Assembly: GCA_963556495.2 (NCBI GenBank)
Contig: OY747712.1
Coordinates: 8,706,581-8,770,580 of the forward strand
Length of the DNA stretch: 64,000 bases
Direction of reading: 5' to 3'
Origin: Valencia hispanica
Lineage: Eukaryota; Chordata; Actinopteri; Cyprinodontiformes; Valenciidae
The notes beneath the pieces are model-generated. The model was not told the DNA's origin and ran no database searches. It saw only the letters and a list, made by a program, of their open reading frames with translations. The position numbers were made by a program, and so were the translations under genes. This document shows positions 1-12,610 of the stretch, piece by piece (the first letter of the stretch is position 1; each line of letters begins with the position of its first letter).

Positions 1-314
1 TATTTTCTAAGGGGTACAAAAAACTCCTTCAAACAAATGAACATAACATAAACATACTAAATATTGAAGGTTTTTGGCTTTGCCTGCAAGTTAGACCTTC
101 CTTATACATTACAGCCACAGACTGCATCAAGATCTTGGCATGCAGGAACAGTGGAAAAGAATAGAGCTTTGAGATATTTTTCCAACCATAAAAGCTTTTT
201 TGACTTATCAAAAGAGGTGGTATCTAAAACTGGATCGATTGTGATTGAATATGTTTGAGAGACAGAGAATAGAATTTCATGTGAAGTTGGAAATTTTGAG
301 ATATTAAGGTTTTA
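1..314. other. Unique AT-rich sequence, no gene seen
   Basis: Short open frames occur on both strands but none has a recognisable domain, splice context or unusual composition. I see no repeat-family signature. Confidence 0.5.
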
Positions 315-427
315 GGTGTGTGAATGTGTGCGTGAATGGGTGAATGACTGAATGTAGTGTGAAGCGCTTTGGGGTCCTCGAGGACTAAATAAAGCACTAT
401 ACAAGTACAGGCCATTTACCATTTACC
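315..427 (+). repeat. SINE 3' fragment
   Basis: The stretch carries the tail GAAGCGCTTTGGGG then a segment ending in two CATTTAC units. The same tail, in reverse orientation, ends the longer tRNA-derived SINE at 38012-38290, including the shared GGGTGAATGACTGAATGTAG block. The tRNA-like head and central domain are absent here, so this is a 5'-truncated copy. Family membership is from the match between the two loci; I do not assign a database name. Confidence 0.7.
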
Positions 428-3400
428 ACACCTGAAGTAGCAGAGATGAGGTTGCAAACACAAATTGTAAAAATTATTGCATTACTTCATTCACCAACTT
501 CTATTAACAGATTTTACTCCATAAGAAATGCAAAATAAACATGAACTACTTCAGTTTCCTTACTAGCAACTTCAGAAATTGAAATAAAGTATAAAAAAAT
601 ATATGGATTTACTTTAGGGCATTTTACTATGTAAACAACTACTATAACTATAAAGTTGGACCTGATAATTCTATATTTCTGAAAAAAGCATTAAAAAACA
701 TTTTCTGTCTAAACAAAATAAATAAAGTGTCAGTACCGGCAGAACACCATGGCCTAATAAAATCAGTTATGACCTTAAAACAACCCGTTCTCCTTCTTGT
801 CCTTAACTCTACCTGTTGTTCATACTTGTCGTTTTGGATCTAAAATTATAACTGTTTCAACTGGATGAGTCCTGGTATGAACCAGTCCACAAATCCCTAT
901 GCTTTTGGGGTGTGTCTGTCTGACTGTCAGAACATTCCCTGTACAACTCAAAGCCAAGCAACTAAACAGAGACACTATGTGAGTCACGAGGGTGTGGCTG
1001 TGTTTCAGCGTGTTCTCATTTGTTCACCACAATAACACAGACCCATGGCCTCATGCCCAACCCCATCCGATCTGATTACAGGCCTTGTTTACACAGAGAT
1101 GGTTACTTACTGACAGGCAAACTCACGTTTAAGTTTCAAGTTCATGCTTAGCAAAGGAAATAGATACCATTCACCGTAAAATAGATGAAAACCAGGCAAA
1201 TTTTATTTTTTATCTGTTATGAAGGATTCTTTCAAACATGTTGCATGTGGACATCTACAAACTAAACTAATAAAATATTTTCGACCTTCAATACACAAAT
1301 AATGATCATGTTGTCAACTAAAAGGGCAATGTTTAAAGAACATTGATGCCATATACCATTTCATTTAGATAGGGTTTAGGTGCACATGTGTGTGCTTTAA
1401 AACTACATAAAGATTGATCTTACTGTACTGTAGTATGAACAACAACCAGATACAGAGACCTGATAACTAAGGAGCAAAATTATAATCTCCAATAGGAAGA
1501 AGATATCTAGAAGTGTACATTTTGACTGCAAAGCAACCAACACCAAGACCAACAGACAAGTTGTGGTGTACTATTTGGATTCTCCAGTTGTAGATTAAAA
1601 CAGTTTAACTGAAGAAGCGTTTTGGTGAGAGGTGAAGAGAGGTGAAATGCCTTCAAGATAAGAGAAGTCCAGTTGCCTTAATTTTCTAACTTTCAAGATT
1701 CAAACATAATCCATGAGTTTTATGATCCGGCCCCTTGCAAATCGGAAATGTTGTGGACCATGCTCAGCTGAGGAAAATCTTGTGCACCTCCAATTTATCA
1801 TGGTTTGATACAGGACTTACCAAGGCATTTGCAGGATTAAAATATTGCATAGGATGCCACGCTTATCTTTCTGCAGCACCCTATACACAAACTTTTCTAC
1901 TCCATCCTGTCAAAGTTTTGACTGTATTTGGCTTCTAAAGGAAGGTTGAAACTGATGGTGGAGGCACAGAAACCGCCCATATACAGTTTAATATCTACAT
2001 AAACTATGTAGATAGAAAAAACCTTACAGATTTAATAACTGCTGCGTTACCACAACAATATGATGATCCAGTAAAGTAGAAATAAAAACCCCATGTGCTA
2101 CTTGTGTGTCCAATAATACCTTGATTGCCTTTTTCTCATTTTGTACAAACCGTATTCCAGCACTGAAGAGGGTCTAAGTTATAAATATTAGGGATTTTAC
2201 AGGTATTTTGCACTTGAGTTTCAAAACTATTGTAAAATCAAAGCTACTTATAAATAAAAATTGTATTAAGGAGACATATGAGTTGCATTTGGAGACATAC
2301 ACTGTATACTTATGCCTGTTTTTCTACCAATAGGTAAGGAAGTTAGTTTGAGAATAAACTGATAGGATATGATTCAGAGGTGTTATTTTACATGGTAAAT
2401 CATAACAAGATCACCAGTAAGACATGATAAATACAAAAGACAGAATCATGCTGTCGTTTCAATTCATGCAATTGTCAGTGTTAAATGATTCTGGCAGCTG
2501 TTACGCATTGAAATCATAGGTCAGGACTTTCAAACTCAGCAGTCACAAGACAAAGACAGAGTCAGTTTTCAGCTCGTCGTGTTCCCTCTGGGTTCACAGA
2601 GGTCATAATAAAGGCAATTATACTAATAACTGGTGGGAGGATATGCATAGCAGGTTATGTAATTGTACTCTGTATCAATCAATACTGTCTTGACCTGGGG
2701 AATGGGAACAGCATTAACTCATGAGTTGCTTCGTTGGTACCTGCTGTAGACTTTCAAATGAAAATCAGTATTCACTAAAGGGGGTGAGTGAATTGGAATA
2801 GAGCCTGTATTTGGTTGACTGACAGCAGCACAGTGGATGCAATACACTGCATTACAATTGGATACGAGCACCAAATTTACCGTCTTGAAACGCTCAGTGA
2901 GAATAAAGTATCATACTGTATGTCACCATATAATAACTTGTAATAAATCTGACCTACTCGTTTTTAAAATATAAATAATTTATGAGAATTAGCATGAGTT
3001 GCTGAATGGCTATTCGACCCATAAGAGATTAAATACTCTAAAAGCAGAGTTGCTGAAAGAAAGCAGAGACTTCAAATGACTTCTGTGTTATTGTTTCAGA
3101 GAGCAGCGAGCCACATTAACCAGAGAGCCCGTAAAATTCCATGATGTACTTCAACAAAGTGAGAAAGCCCATAAGCCATGAAAAGAACTACATATTTTTG
3201 GAACCATTATTTGCTGGAATTATGCAAACAGCAGTGAAATAAAGTAACACAGCAGCCCTCCTCATATCACATAATGTGTGTTTGTCTTCTCTCTCTGGTT
3301 CATGGATGTTTTTTGCATTTATTGCTTCGCCTTTAAATGTTTTATTGCCCTCCCCTTTCTTTTATTGTTGTTTTTTTTATTTACATTTTATGGTTCTTCT

Positions 3401-4212
3401 TCTTCTTCGTATGTCATGCTCATTTGTCTCCTGCTGGTTTACTGCCTGTTTCCTACAGCCGTGTTCTGTCAGCAACATGCAAAATGCCTTAAATTCAACC
3501 ATTAAAGAAAGAAATGCTAGTATAAAATTATATTTGTTTAATAACCCAATCTTTTATCATCTAAATAAACTTTGACATTGACTGGTGTTGCTACCCTGGG
3601 TTATGTTCTGCTCTCAACTAACCAATTTGGACCTTTGATCACTGATACTACTTATCTTTAACTATTTTTATAATTGCCCTAACTCTATACTGTATGGAGC
3701 AATGAAAGAGTAATTTCCCCTTTAGAAATGTCTTTGGTTTTCACGTTTTTGTCATAGTTCACATCATCAAACTCATTTTGAGATCAAAGAGTGGCTGAAA
3801 AAATGAGAAACAAAATGTTTTCTAAGGATAATTTCATTTCTTAAACAATAAAAAATTATCCTGGCTCTATGTAAAAAGTAATGGTGTGCTCCATTTGTAG
3901 CCAAACTCCCATTCGAAAAGTCTGAGATTTTTCCTTGCGCTTACTTCCAGTTTCAATATGGCCGCTCCTCATATCAACAACAGTAGCTGTGGTAGAAACA
4001 TATTTATTTTACAAAACACTAGTAAGAGTGTTAGTGTGTAAGAGAGTCTAAAATCAGTGCTACAAGTAGAGTCTGCAACTCCAAACTTAAAATAAAAGTG
4101 GCATTTGCATATGGAAAGTACAGCTTAAAATTATGTTTGTACGAGGTACATATTTCCATATACATAATTGCGTCCTAAACCAAATAACTGGTCCCCGCCC
4201 TCTTGGTGGTAA
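428..4212. other. Unique AT-rich region, no gene recognised
   Basis: No open frame longer than about 100 codons and no known domain. Local features are a short motif at 1612-1660 (CTGAAGA, then GTGAAAT, discussed as a finding), a pyrimidine-rich tract at 3290-3420 and a segment near 3885-3990 that may be an old repeat. Nothing supports an exon. Confidence 0.5.
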
Positions 4213-4226
4213 CAATTGACAATTTC

Positions 4227-4262
4227 TGGCAATAGTGGCAATAGTGGCAATAGTGGCAATAT
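4227..4262 (+). repeat. 9-bp tandem repeat (4 units)
   Basis: The unit TGGCAATAG is repeated four times, the last with one change. The array abuts the left end of the MITE at 4264 directly. Confidence 0.85.
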
Positions 4263-4263
4263 A

Positions 4264-4634
4264 GGCGCTTTTCCACTATCGGAACTTCAGGGTGATTTTA
4301 CAGAATCTTTTATTTGACGGAGTAATCTGTTGGCCCGCTCCTCTCAGCTGTGTGTCTCCATACAAAAGTGGCAAAAGACCTCTGCATATAAGACTCTCTC
4401 GGCAGTGAGCAGCGTCACTTATCGTTACAACCAATCAGAGAGACTTAACCACAGCTCCCGCCCTGGTGACTCTACCGGGTCATTACTGAGTACATACCCA
4501 CAGACTGGTACTCCATTGGTTCCTGAAATGGCCGTGAAAACGGCCCTGTCTGACCAGGCCAGGGTAGTGGAGACACGTGCATACCATCAAGTTCTGGTGA
4601 AATTACCCTGAAGTTCTGATCGTGGAAACACGCC
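4264..4634. mobile_element. MITE with 38-bp terminal inverted repeats
   Basis: The 371-bp element begins GGCGCTTTTCCAC and ends in the inverted equivalent; about 32 of the first and last 38 bases pair when one end is inverted (counted by eye). TA occurs immediately outside both ends (4262-4263 and 4635-4636), compatible with a TA target duplication. A 93-codon open frame covers most of the interior but has no transposase motif, so the element is non-autonomous. The superfamily is uncertain. Confidence 0.75.
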
Positions 4635-4639
4635 TAATG

Positions 4640-5400
4640 ACTGCATCACTTTGCTGTGGAGGAACTTTGACCTGCTCTTTGTTGCAGAATTGTTTTAAGC
4701 CAACATTGAAGCATTTCTAAGTGCAAAAACCACAGCATCTCAATTGGATTTAAGTCCAAACTTTGACTAGGCCAGTCCAAATTTTTTTGCTTCTTAGAGG
4801 TAAACTTGCTGATGTCCTTTAGATCATTTTTCTGATTTTGAGCTTAGGGCCATGAATGGTCAGACATTCTCCTTTAGGATTTTTTGTAGGAAGCAAAATT
4901 AATGGTTGAACAATCATGGCAAGTCATCTAGGTCCTGATGTGGCAAGCAACCCCAGACCATAACTCAACCATGTTTGTCGGTATGATAACCTTTTTTTAT
5001 GTAATGCTGTGTTAGTTTTACTCCAGATGTAACATGTCAGCAGTGGTTTTGGCCTTGGAACACTCCCATGGCTGGCATTCTTTCACAGGCTTCTTATTAT
5101 TATTGAATGATGAGCAGTGACCAAGTAGAATCTGCAGATGCTGTTCTGGGCTATTTGAGATCTTCTGGATGAATCGACAATGTGCACTTCGAGTTATGTT
5201 TGAAGGCTGGCAACTTGCTGAGCAGCAGTTTCACTGTGATTTGCTGGAGTCCCAAATCATAAGAAATTTATTCATAACATTTTTTTAGACAGATAGGGCT
5301 TTGTAATTTAATGTTATTTGTTTAGCATACTTCACGTCTGGCCAGGTCTGGCATCAACCAGTCCTTGGTGTGGCCTAAACTATCCTCTTCATTAGATTCC
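4640..5400 (-). pseudogene. Tc1-like transposase relic
   Basis: Read on the minus strand, 4740-4782 gives WPSQSLDLNPI, a near match to the catalytic WPSQSPDLNPIE block of Tc1 transposases. Other family landmarks follow upstream on the same strand: the segment around 4980-5100 (catalytic core) and 5200-5260 (helix-turn-helix side), and 5340-5395 resembles the untranslated leader. Reading frames are broken many times and the inverted repeats are not visible. The same subfamily recurs at 12611-13100 plus 17998-18090. Tc1 transposases cut and paste DNA at TA sites; this copy cannot encode one. Confidence 0.75.
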
Positions 5401-6450
5401 TATACAACAACAGTCAAAAGCTGCACCCAAATGTTTCTAGGATCCCTGTGAATGGCGGTTTCCATGACCCGAATGTGTAACCTTTAGATTACACTGCAGT
5501 CTAACCACAAAGCCAACCAGTCTTCAACTACCAATCAAAAACTTCAGTGAGAAAGGTTGAAAAAGGTCAGACCTGAAAGGCCTGGCTAAAGTGATTGTCA
5601 TAGGTGTACCGGGAGAAATCCTTCACTTCTTTATAGGTCAATGAGGTGTTACTTTCAAAGGTTAGAAATGTATCTCTTTGCTCCCTTCTTTTCCTTCAGC
5701 CCGCCTCACTCCCCCCAATCGTTGTGCCACATAACATTGCAATAAAAGTTTCAGCTTCATAAACCGGCTGCCAAGTTTCGACTTCATGCCGGCTGGCTGA
5801 GGGCTTTCAGAGCTGATGGTGTGGGGATACGAGCAATGCTTCAGCGGTGCAATCTCTCTATCAAATAAAATGGAGAGGAAAAAAAACTAATAAGCACATT
5901 AACGATGAGCGAATAGTGAAATTTAATCACAGATAAGGATTTTATCAGCCTTTTGTGGACATAAATCTATTCAACACTTTAGCCTGAGTGAATAATATTA
6001 CATACTAGATTGAGCTTGTATAAAACACAGAGGGAAAGAAAAAAATCTTGTTCATTATGGAAACATTAACTGCAAATCCATTTGTTTTCTGTGCCAAAAT
6101 GGTTCCAGAGCAGAATATTAGTTTAATCTATGCTAAATAATGAAATCATTCATATAGATTTAAAAGAATGTATTGAATTATCTTTTTAATGTTTTGTGTC
6201 TTTCTCTGTTTTTATCTGGGAGACCAGCTTTTGAAAGAAGGTCCTGTGAGTCATATCTGTAATTAAGATAGATCAACACAGAACACCTAACAGACTTGCT
6301 CAATTACCACAACGGCTATTAAATTATATTGGAACATAAGCCTGTGGAAACGGCTGTGTTCTTTATGGAAACTGCTATGCACATATTTCCAGCACTTAGT
6401 AGCTTTATGAACTTATAAAAAGCTGACACGAAGGAAAGACTCACAGAGTG
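5401..6450. other. Unique sequence, no gene seen
   Basis: AT-rich, with frequent stops in all frames and no recognised repeat or RNA gene. Confidence 0.45.
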
Positions 6451-7500
6451 CCCTGCAAAAATATTCATACATGCATAATTGTCTCACATTTTTTCAAACA
6501 TAAACATCAATGTAGTTCATCACGAGTAAGAGCCACTCAAAGTAGTCCATTGATGTGAAGGAAAAAGAAAATGAGAGACATATATTAACTTTTTACGAAT
6601 AAAAATCGGAATAGTGTGGCCTGAATTTGTGCCCACAGATCCTTAATCGATATTTTCCCAAATCCCCTTTCAGTTGTGGGGAATGAGGGTATGTCTCAAC
6701 CAGCTTTGCACAATAGGTGTGCAAAATGTTTCTCCTTTATTCTTTGCAAAACAGCTCAAACTCAGTCTTATTGAAAAGAAAACATATTTTTTCAAGTCTT
6801 GGCTTTATGTTTTCAATTGGGTTTAGGGCCTGACTTTAACTGGGCTTTTCTCACACATTATATAATACAGATTCATTTCAGCGCTGGTTGTATGTTTAGG
6901 GTCACTATCCTAACCGGGATTTTGGCTGCCTCTAACAGATTTTCTCCAAAGATTGCACTTTAAGTCTGACTAGCTTACATTTCCTAACCGATAAAAAAAA
7001 AAAAACATTTTCACACCATGATGCTGTCACCACCATGTTCCACTGCGGTCATACGTAGTTCAGGGGGATTTGCAGTGTTAGTTTTCCATCACATAGAGTT
7101 TTGCATGTTAGCCAAAATATTTAATTTTAGTCTCATCTGACGAGAGCACATTCTAACAAAGGTCTGTTGTGTCTTAGGCAAGCCTTGTGGCAATCTGACT
7201 TCCTTTGGCTTTCATTTTAACAATTTAACTGTCAGGCCACTCTTACAAAGGCCAGATTTGTGGAGTGCATGACTAATAGTTGTCCTTACAACAGGTTCTT
7301 CTACCTGTGCTTTGGCTCTGTGCAGCATCTTCAAAGCATCATGGAAATCTTCGCTACCTCTTGTTTCATGTTCTTCTTGCCTAATCAGTTTGGCTGGATT
7401 ACCATACCTTTTGATATTTGCAGTTTTAGAATATTCTTCTATTTTCATTTGATGGATTGAACAGAGCAATGCCAGATGTCCAACGCTGGGCACATCGTTT
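6451..7500 (-). pseudogene. Second Tc1-like transposase relic
   Basis: The left edge, near 6451, reads GTGCCCTGCAAAAATATTCA, which resembles the inverted-repeat end typical of fish Tc1 elements. On the minus strand an open frame at 7212-7493 (93 codons) contains VVRTTISHALHKSGL, which matches the second helix-turn-helix region of Tc1 transposases (compare HRTTISGALHKVAL in the intact copy at 32943). Downstream, 7015-7190 retains further family wording but with stops and a poly-A/T run near 6992. It is a different subfamily from the relic at 4640. The right inverted repeat is not recognisable. Confidence 0.7.
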
Positions 7501-9791
7501 TATTACCCAGACATATGTTAAACTTTTCCACAAGTTTCTCTCTGACCTGTCTGCTTTGCTTTTTGGTCTTCATAATTATATTTGTTCTCTAATGTTCTCT
7601 TACAAACTTTTGACTTCTAGACAGAACAGCTGCATTGTTTGCTAATTTGGTGACATCTGAACATTACAAACCAACTACTCTACCTAGCAAGCCACAGTCA
7701 CCACCCTGGTAACCTTTGGAAGGTAGGGCATTTTCTCACAGGGGTTCTTTAAAATTTAGCTATAAAAGATATTATTAATAGGCAACATTTGATAGATGAA
7801 CTCATAAGGATCTATTATGATTAAACTAATTTTTTCAATCTAAATTTAAGGACTGACTCACAGTAGGTGTTTGTAACTATCAGTAGAGCCACATACTGAT
7901 ATCTTACAGTCAATCTCACAAGCTCATTGGATGTTTTGGAAAATGACGTCCAGATTGTTAAAATCCCACCACATACAATAAAAGCCTCCAGTATTTTCTC
8001 TGTGTGTTTGTAGGCAGCAGCAGAGATACAATTTCACTGCTGCTTTGGAGTGGTGATGGGGATCCAGCAGTGCTTATAAGCTATGCAATAAAATCGTTGT
8101 TATGCAGTTAAAATGAAATGTATGTGGCAGAAAGTTTCCCTGGAACATTCATAAAGCTGTAATTTGGGGTTTAAAGTTTTGTTTTCTTTGTAGAAGCATC
8201 AGACTCTGTGTCCACAATAAGAAGTGGGGATCTTTTTGAGTCATTAGTGCTCCAAAGAGGAAGAAACCTCATAAAGCAGAAAATACATTGTGTTGTGGCG
8301 CCCTCTGCTGGTTAAGATTGCATTAAATATCAGGATCTCAGAGGGAAAAGTTGTTTGGAATGCTCATGATGGAAAAATAATTAGGTTACATTCTTTAAGA
8401 AATCTTGTTGTGCAATGGTATCCTGTTACTCATAAAAATATTGATTATAGGTCCCTGTTGCCTTAAAAACTAGAGCAAACGATATGTAGTATCTAAATAC
8501 CTGAATAGCTTATTTTTTGTATGGAGATAGCTCTATATGATATATTTGTCTATTTTGGGGTTCATTAAAGTTGTGCATCACAATAATGCAAAACTTTAAT
8601 GAACCTTTAATGAAACTCAATGCTCAATCTGAACAAGCTGAACAGAGCAGATGAATATCTGTAACTTTTTCTCCACAGTGACAAAAACTGTTGCCCCAGT
8701 AATAAACAATTACATTAAATGATTGCACTTAAAATACGAACAGTTCAACTGCTGTGGCCTGAATCCACAGTGTCAAAACTTGACACTGTTCTGGAGGCCG
8801 AATCCGTGCTCTGCTGCCCAACTGGGAACTGGCAAGCACCTTTTCAGTCAAAGTTTTAAATCTGAAGAGATCAGAAGTTGCAAGGACTCTCTGTATGAAG
8901 CGTTTCCTGAACTGCAAGCTATTGTGCCAGCAGGAGGAAATACGACAGCAACCGGTGGATGGCATGACAGCGGGGTCTTGGGAGCATGTCTGTGACCGGT
9001 GCGGCTGGTCCAAAGCTGGTCCAAAGCCCCCAGAACTCTTTAACACCCTGTCAGATCCCAGATAGCGAGATGCACTGAGTACAGTGTCCAGTTCGGAGAT
9101 GACTCCCAGATGCTCTCATAAGAATCTTTTTTTAAATTGGTTTAGTTAACCTTACTCTGTGAGTAACGTTGAAAACGGCTGCACTATTCTTCAGCGATGT
9201 GAATTGTAATCTGTCAAAATTCTGTTTAGCAGTAGAAAAACGTTTGTCAATCAATAACTTCTGTTTGTGTTCGACCTTATTATTGCATGGGGTGTAAAAT
9301 AATTTACCGCCACTTTCATACAGAGAATAAGGACACCGTATGGCATGGTCAGTGGCAGTGGTTTTTGTTGGCAAAAGCAACATATTTCACTCTCCTTCCC
9401 TCTCACATAAGAAACAAGAAGTGTATGTGATATGTGAGATAGATTTAAGATATAAGTTGATGAGAAGGAGCATTGCGACTGGTCAAGCATGCGTTAAAGT
9501 TGCAATGATTGAATACAATTGCAAGATGTGCAGAAGTTGTGGGGATTGACTGAATTTGTGTTAATAGTTGCTGTTGCAACATTGCGAAATCCTGAAGGGA
9601 CTGATTACTGTCAACACTAACTTTGGAAAAACAGATCGGATTTCCTGAAAAATGCTATTTAGAAGCAGATCAACTTTAAAATCAAAATTTTCTGGTTACT
9701 AAAAGGTGGTAAACTTCATTAAATTGATTTCCTTCAATAATTACAGCCTGGTGCACTCCTTACAACAGTGCTCCCCTACCCTCGTAATTTA
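7501..9791. other. Unique region, no gene recognised
   Basis: No domain-bearing frame. Open frames of 90 and 105 codons overlap on opposite strands at 8723-9046 but show no motif or conserved block. The segment at 9005-9028 holds an 11-bp direct duplication (GCTGGTCCAAA). A CTCF-like motif at 8298 is listed separately. Confidence 0.45.
8298..8311 (-). promoter_or_regulatory. CTCF-like motif
   Basis: Minus-strand CCAGCAGAGGGCGC fits every position of the core CTCF consensus as I recall it (CCASYAGRKGGCRS). Sequence match only; binding is inference, and such motifs are also carried by dispersed repeats. Confidence 0.35.
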
Positions 9792-9932
9792 TGCACACTC
9801 TCCTGCACATTTTAGGTTTCCCTGGTGCTACACACCTGATTTACACAATGGCTTTGGTAGACTTGATGGCATTGTGGGGAGGTAATGCAATCATCTAAAT
9901 TAGGTGTGCTAGAGTAGAAACAAATCTAAAAC
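9792..9932. repeat. Palindromic short interspersed repeat, copy 1
   Basis: Arms at 9814-9843 (AGGTTTCCCTGG, then CACACCTGATTTA) and 9894-9925 (inverted counterpart, TAAATTAGGTGTGCTAGAG) flank a central spacer. The same order of blocks is found at 31701-31850. This suggests a small non-autonomous fold-back or MITE-like family. No coding capacity. Confidence 0.65.
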
Positions 9933-10063
9933 ATAGTTAAGGAACATTTCTTTACAACCTGACTCACAATGTGGAGAAACAAAGGAGATGCTGGTAGATG
10001 TCAAACAGATCTTAGAGTCCACAGTATGTATAAAGCATTCAGATCACATGATCTCTGCTATCA

Positions 10064-11725
10064 AGGACAAGTGTCTTTATATAGCACATTTAAAAACAAC
10101 ATCAGTTGACCAAAGTACTTCAAAAAGACATCAACAATCATAAAAATAATAAAAATGTATAAAATACAGGGTACGGATGACCAAGAACTACTTATCCTCT
10201 CGTGCACAGTTAGTCATAACCTAAGGAAAACAGATGTATTTTAAGCAGACATTTAAATGTTTGGAGGGACTGAGTACTATGAGGATTAAAAGGTAGAGCA
10301 TTCCACAATTTTGGGGCCGCCACAGCGAATGCACGGTCACCTCTACAGTACCTATACCTGTTTAGATCTCGGAACATCAAGAAGGAGCTGGCTTGTAGAT
10401 CGAAGCGCTCTTGAAGGGGTGTGGAGGTGAAGGAGATCGTTCAAATAAGAAGGGGCCAGCCCATTTAGAGCTTTAAAAGTGAGCAATAATTTTTTTTTAT
10501 TAATACGAAAGAAAACAGGGAGTCAGTGGTGAGACTTTTAGACAGGAGTTATATGTTCATGCTTCTTAATACCAGTTAAGAGCAAAGCTGCAGCACTTTG
10601 GACAATTTGTAAAAGCTGCAGGGAGGATTGATCCAGACCAACATATAGAAAACTGCAGTAGTCCAAGCGAGAAGTATTGAAAGCATGGACAACTGTCTCA
10701 AGATCCTTCACAGGGAGATAGGGCTTTGTTTTGGTCATGAGTCATAATTGATTGAAGCTAGATTTGATGATTGCACTTATCTGTTTGGCTAATTTAAAAT
10801 TGCTTTCTATAATGACACCAAGCTTTCTTACTGTGGGGTGACTATATGTAAATAAAGAACTAAGAGAATCAGCAGCAAAATTAGAAGGATGCTGTTTGCC
10901 GAACCAAATAATCTCTGTCTTCTTTTCGTTAAGGTTCAGAAGGCTTAACGTCATCTATGTTTTAATCTCAGCCAAATAATCTTACAGGGGCCTCAGCACA
11001 TTGCTGTTATTAGGATTAACGGCCACATATGCTTGAACGTTATCGGCAAAGCAGTGATGAGGTATATCATGCTTCCGACAAATAGACTCTAGTGGAAGAA
11101 TATACAAAATGAATAGTACTGGTCCAAGAATTGATCCCTGAGGAACTCTAAAATGGAGATGGGTTACTAAGGAGGAGTAGGCTTCTAGATGGACAGAAAA
11201 GCTCCTGCCGGTGAGATAAGACTAACCCCTGCTTTCCACCAGACACGTAAGCGGCGAGTAATGTCAGGCACGGAAGCAATGTAAAATAGCTGCAAATTTC
11301 AAAATAAAAGATATGTGCATATTTCCGTCTGCTTAACTATGAAAAAACAAAACAAAACATGACAACATGTGACACCAGGACTCACCTGGATGGTGAGTTA
11401 ATGGTACTTACTAATATAGAATTACATTTCCCCCCTGCATACTACCCTTTAAGTAATGCAATTGCAAATCTCCTGCGATTTCATGATCTCCCAGGACCAG
11501 CTGGATGGAAGGCTTTCGAGAGTGATAAGCGTCTAAAACTCGCCTGGTGGGAAGGGATGCGCTGCTGAATTTGCGAGTAAAACATGTCCAATACGTTCGG
11601 CGCCGCTTACGCGTTTGGTGGAAAGGAGGGGTAGCCGGGAAAGTGCTGTACCTTTAATACCACCAACATGTTTCACATGGAATAACAAGATGTTGTGGTC
11701 TATGGTATCAAAATGACAGAATTCC
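10064..11725 (-). pseudogene. L2-like LINE reverse transcriptase relic (5'-truncated)
   Basis: Minus-strand reading gives reverse transcriptase blocks in order. Motif A (FDTIDHNILL) lies around 11690-11715, motif B (RVPQGSILGP) around 11120-11150, and motif C is degraded to FADN near 11040. The C-terminal stretch SRLDYC, then VGLDQSSLQLLQ and HEHITPV, occupies 10538-10738. Frames at 10742-10954 and 10538-10738 are separated by stops. The 3' end, near 10064, is the usual ATATAGCAC-type LINE terminus. A 406-bp MITE (11226-11631) interrupts the gene between motifs A and B. LINE reverse transcriptases copy their RNA at a nicked target; this copy has no intact frame. Confidence 0.8.
11226..11631. 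mobile_element. MITE inserted in the LINE relic
   Basis: The 406-bp element starts CCCCTGCTTTCCACCAGAC and ends in its inverted counterpart; about 28 of 31 terminal bases match. Flanks are TAA on the left and TAG on the right, compatible with a TA or 3-bp target duplication with one later change. The LINE reading frame (GTAL, then SYLTGRSF) is resumed across the insertion, which proves the boundaries. A related, less complete copy lies at 42690-42966 in reverse orientation. The 69-codon open frame inside has no known motif. Confidence 0.85.
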
Positions 11726-12610
11726 CTGAATCTACTGTTAAAAAAGGGTTACTGAAGACTCTTAAAAGAGATGTCCCTTTGCTATGTCCCGATCTAAAAC
11801 TTAATTGTAACTCAAACTATTGTGAGTTTCTAAAAACTGTTGGAGTTGTGCATAAAACCACTTTCTCCTTTAGCAACAGAACTCAACAACTCTGAGCTAA
11901 AGAAAAGTTCAATGGTTAAGTCGCCAGTGGAAATGAAAGAAAACATCTTTTGAATGTTTTATTCATTCCTTTTGCTGACAAAAAATTCTAAGAACCACAA
12001 GAAAACTCCCCCTAAAGGGGCAAAATTAAGTGAGCCAAATTCTCTTAAAATATTTTGAAAAACTACAAAGTCAAAAAGTAAAAAGAATTAAAGAAAAGCC
12101 ATCTGTGTTTGGAAATCAGTTCGGTTTTTCAGTGAAATGGCCTTAAGTTATGATCCTGGGGCCTTAGTTGGGTTGTGTCTCAGCAAATGTCTGGAAAGCT
12201 GCAGAGAGCACATCGGCTCTCTGTCCTGTATACCAGCCAAATGCCATTTATCACTCCCTCCCATAGAAACAGACACACCTCTTGACAGACTCACCTCACC
12301 TACGAGATGTTGAACTCATCCAAAGGAAAGCTGTCAAGAACATTTGAAGATGATGATGAAGGGCACAGGAAACTGGAGCACTGCACAAGGAAACGGAGGG
12401 GAGCTAAACTGCAGGGAAAGAAATCCAGAGGTGAGATAAAATTCTGAATGAAGAGTAATTGCTTAGATGAACTCAGGTAAGGCTTACTTGGTGGAAGGAA
12501 GATTGAATGCCAGGGAGGGAGACCTAGGAGTGTAGGATGTCTGCAGGAGCTTCCTGCTGCATTCTTGGAGATGTGGAGATGGTGGAGTGAGGACACTTTC
12601 CAGAGGGTTC
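11726..12610. other. Unique sequence, no gene seen
   Basis: An open frame continues at 11695-11895 (66 codons) without a recognised domain; the rest has frequent stops. No further repeat signature. Confidence 0.4.

Noticed and set aside
8723..9046. Opposed 90- and 105-codon frames
   Set aside because: Mirror-image frames over the same DNA, with no motif in either.
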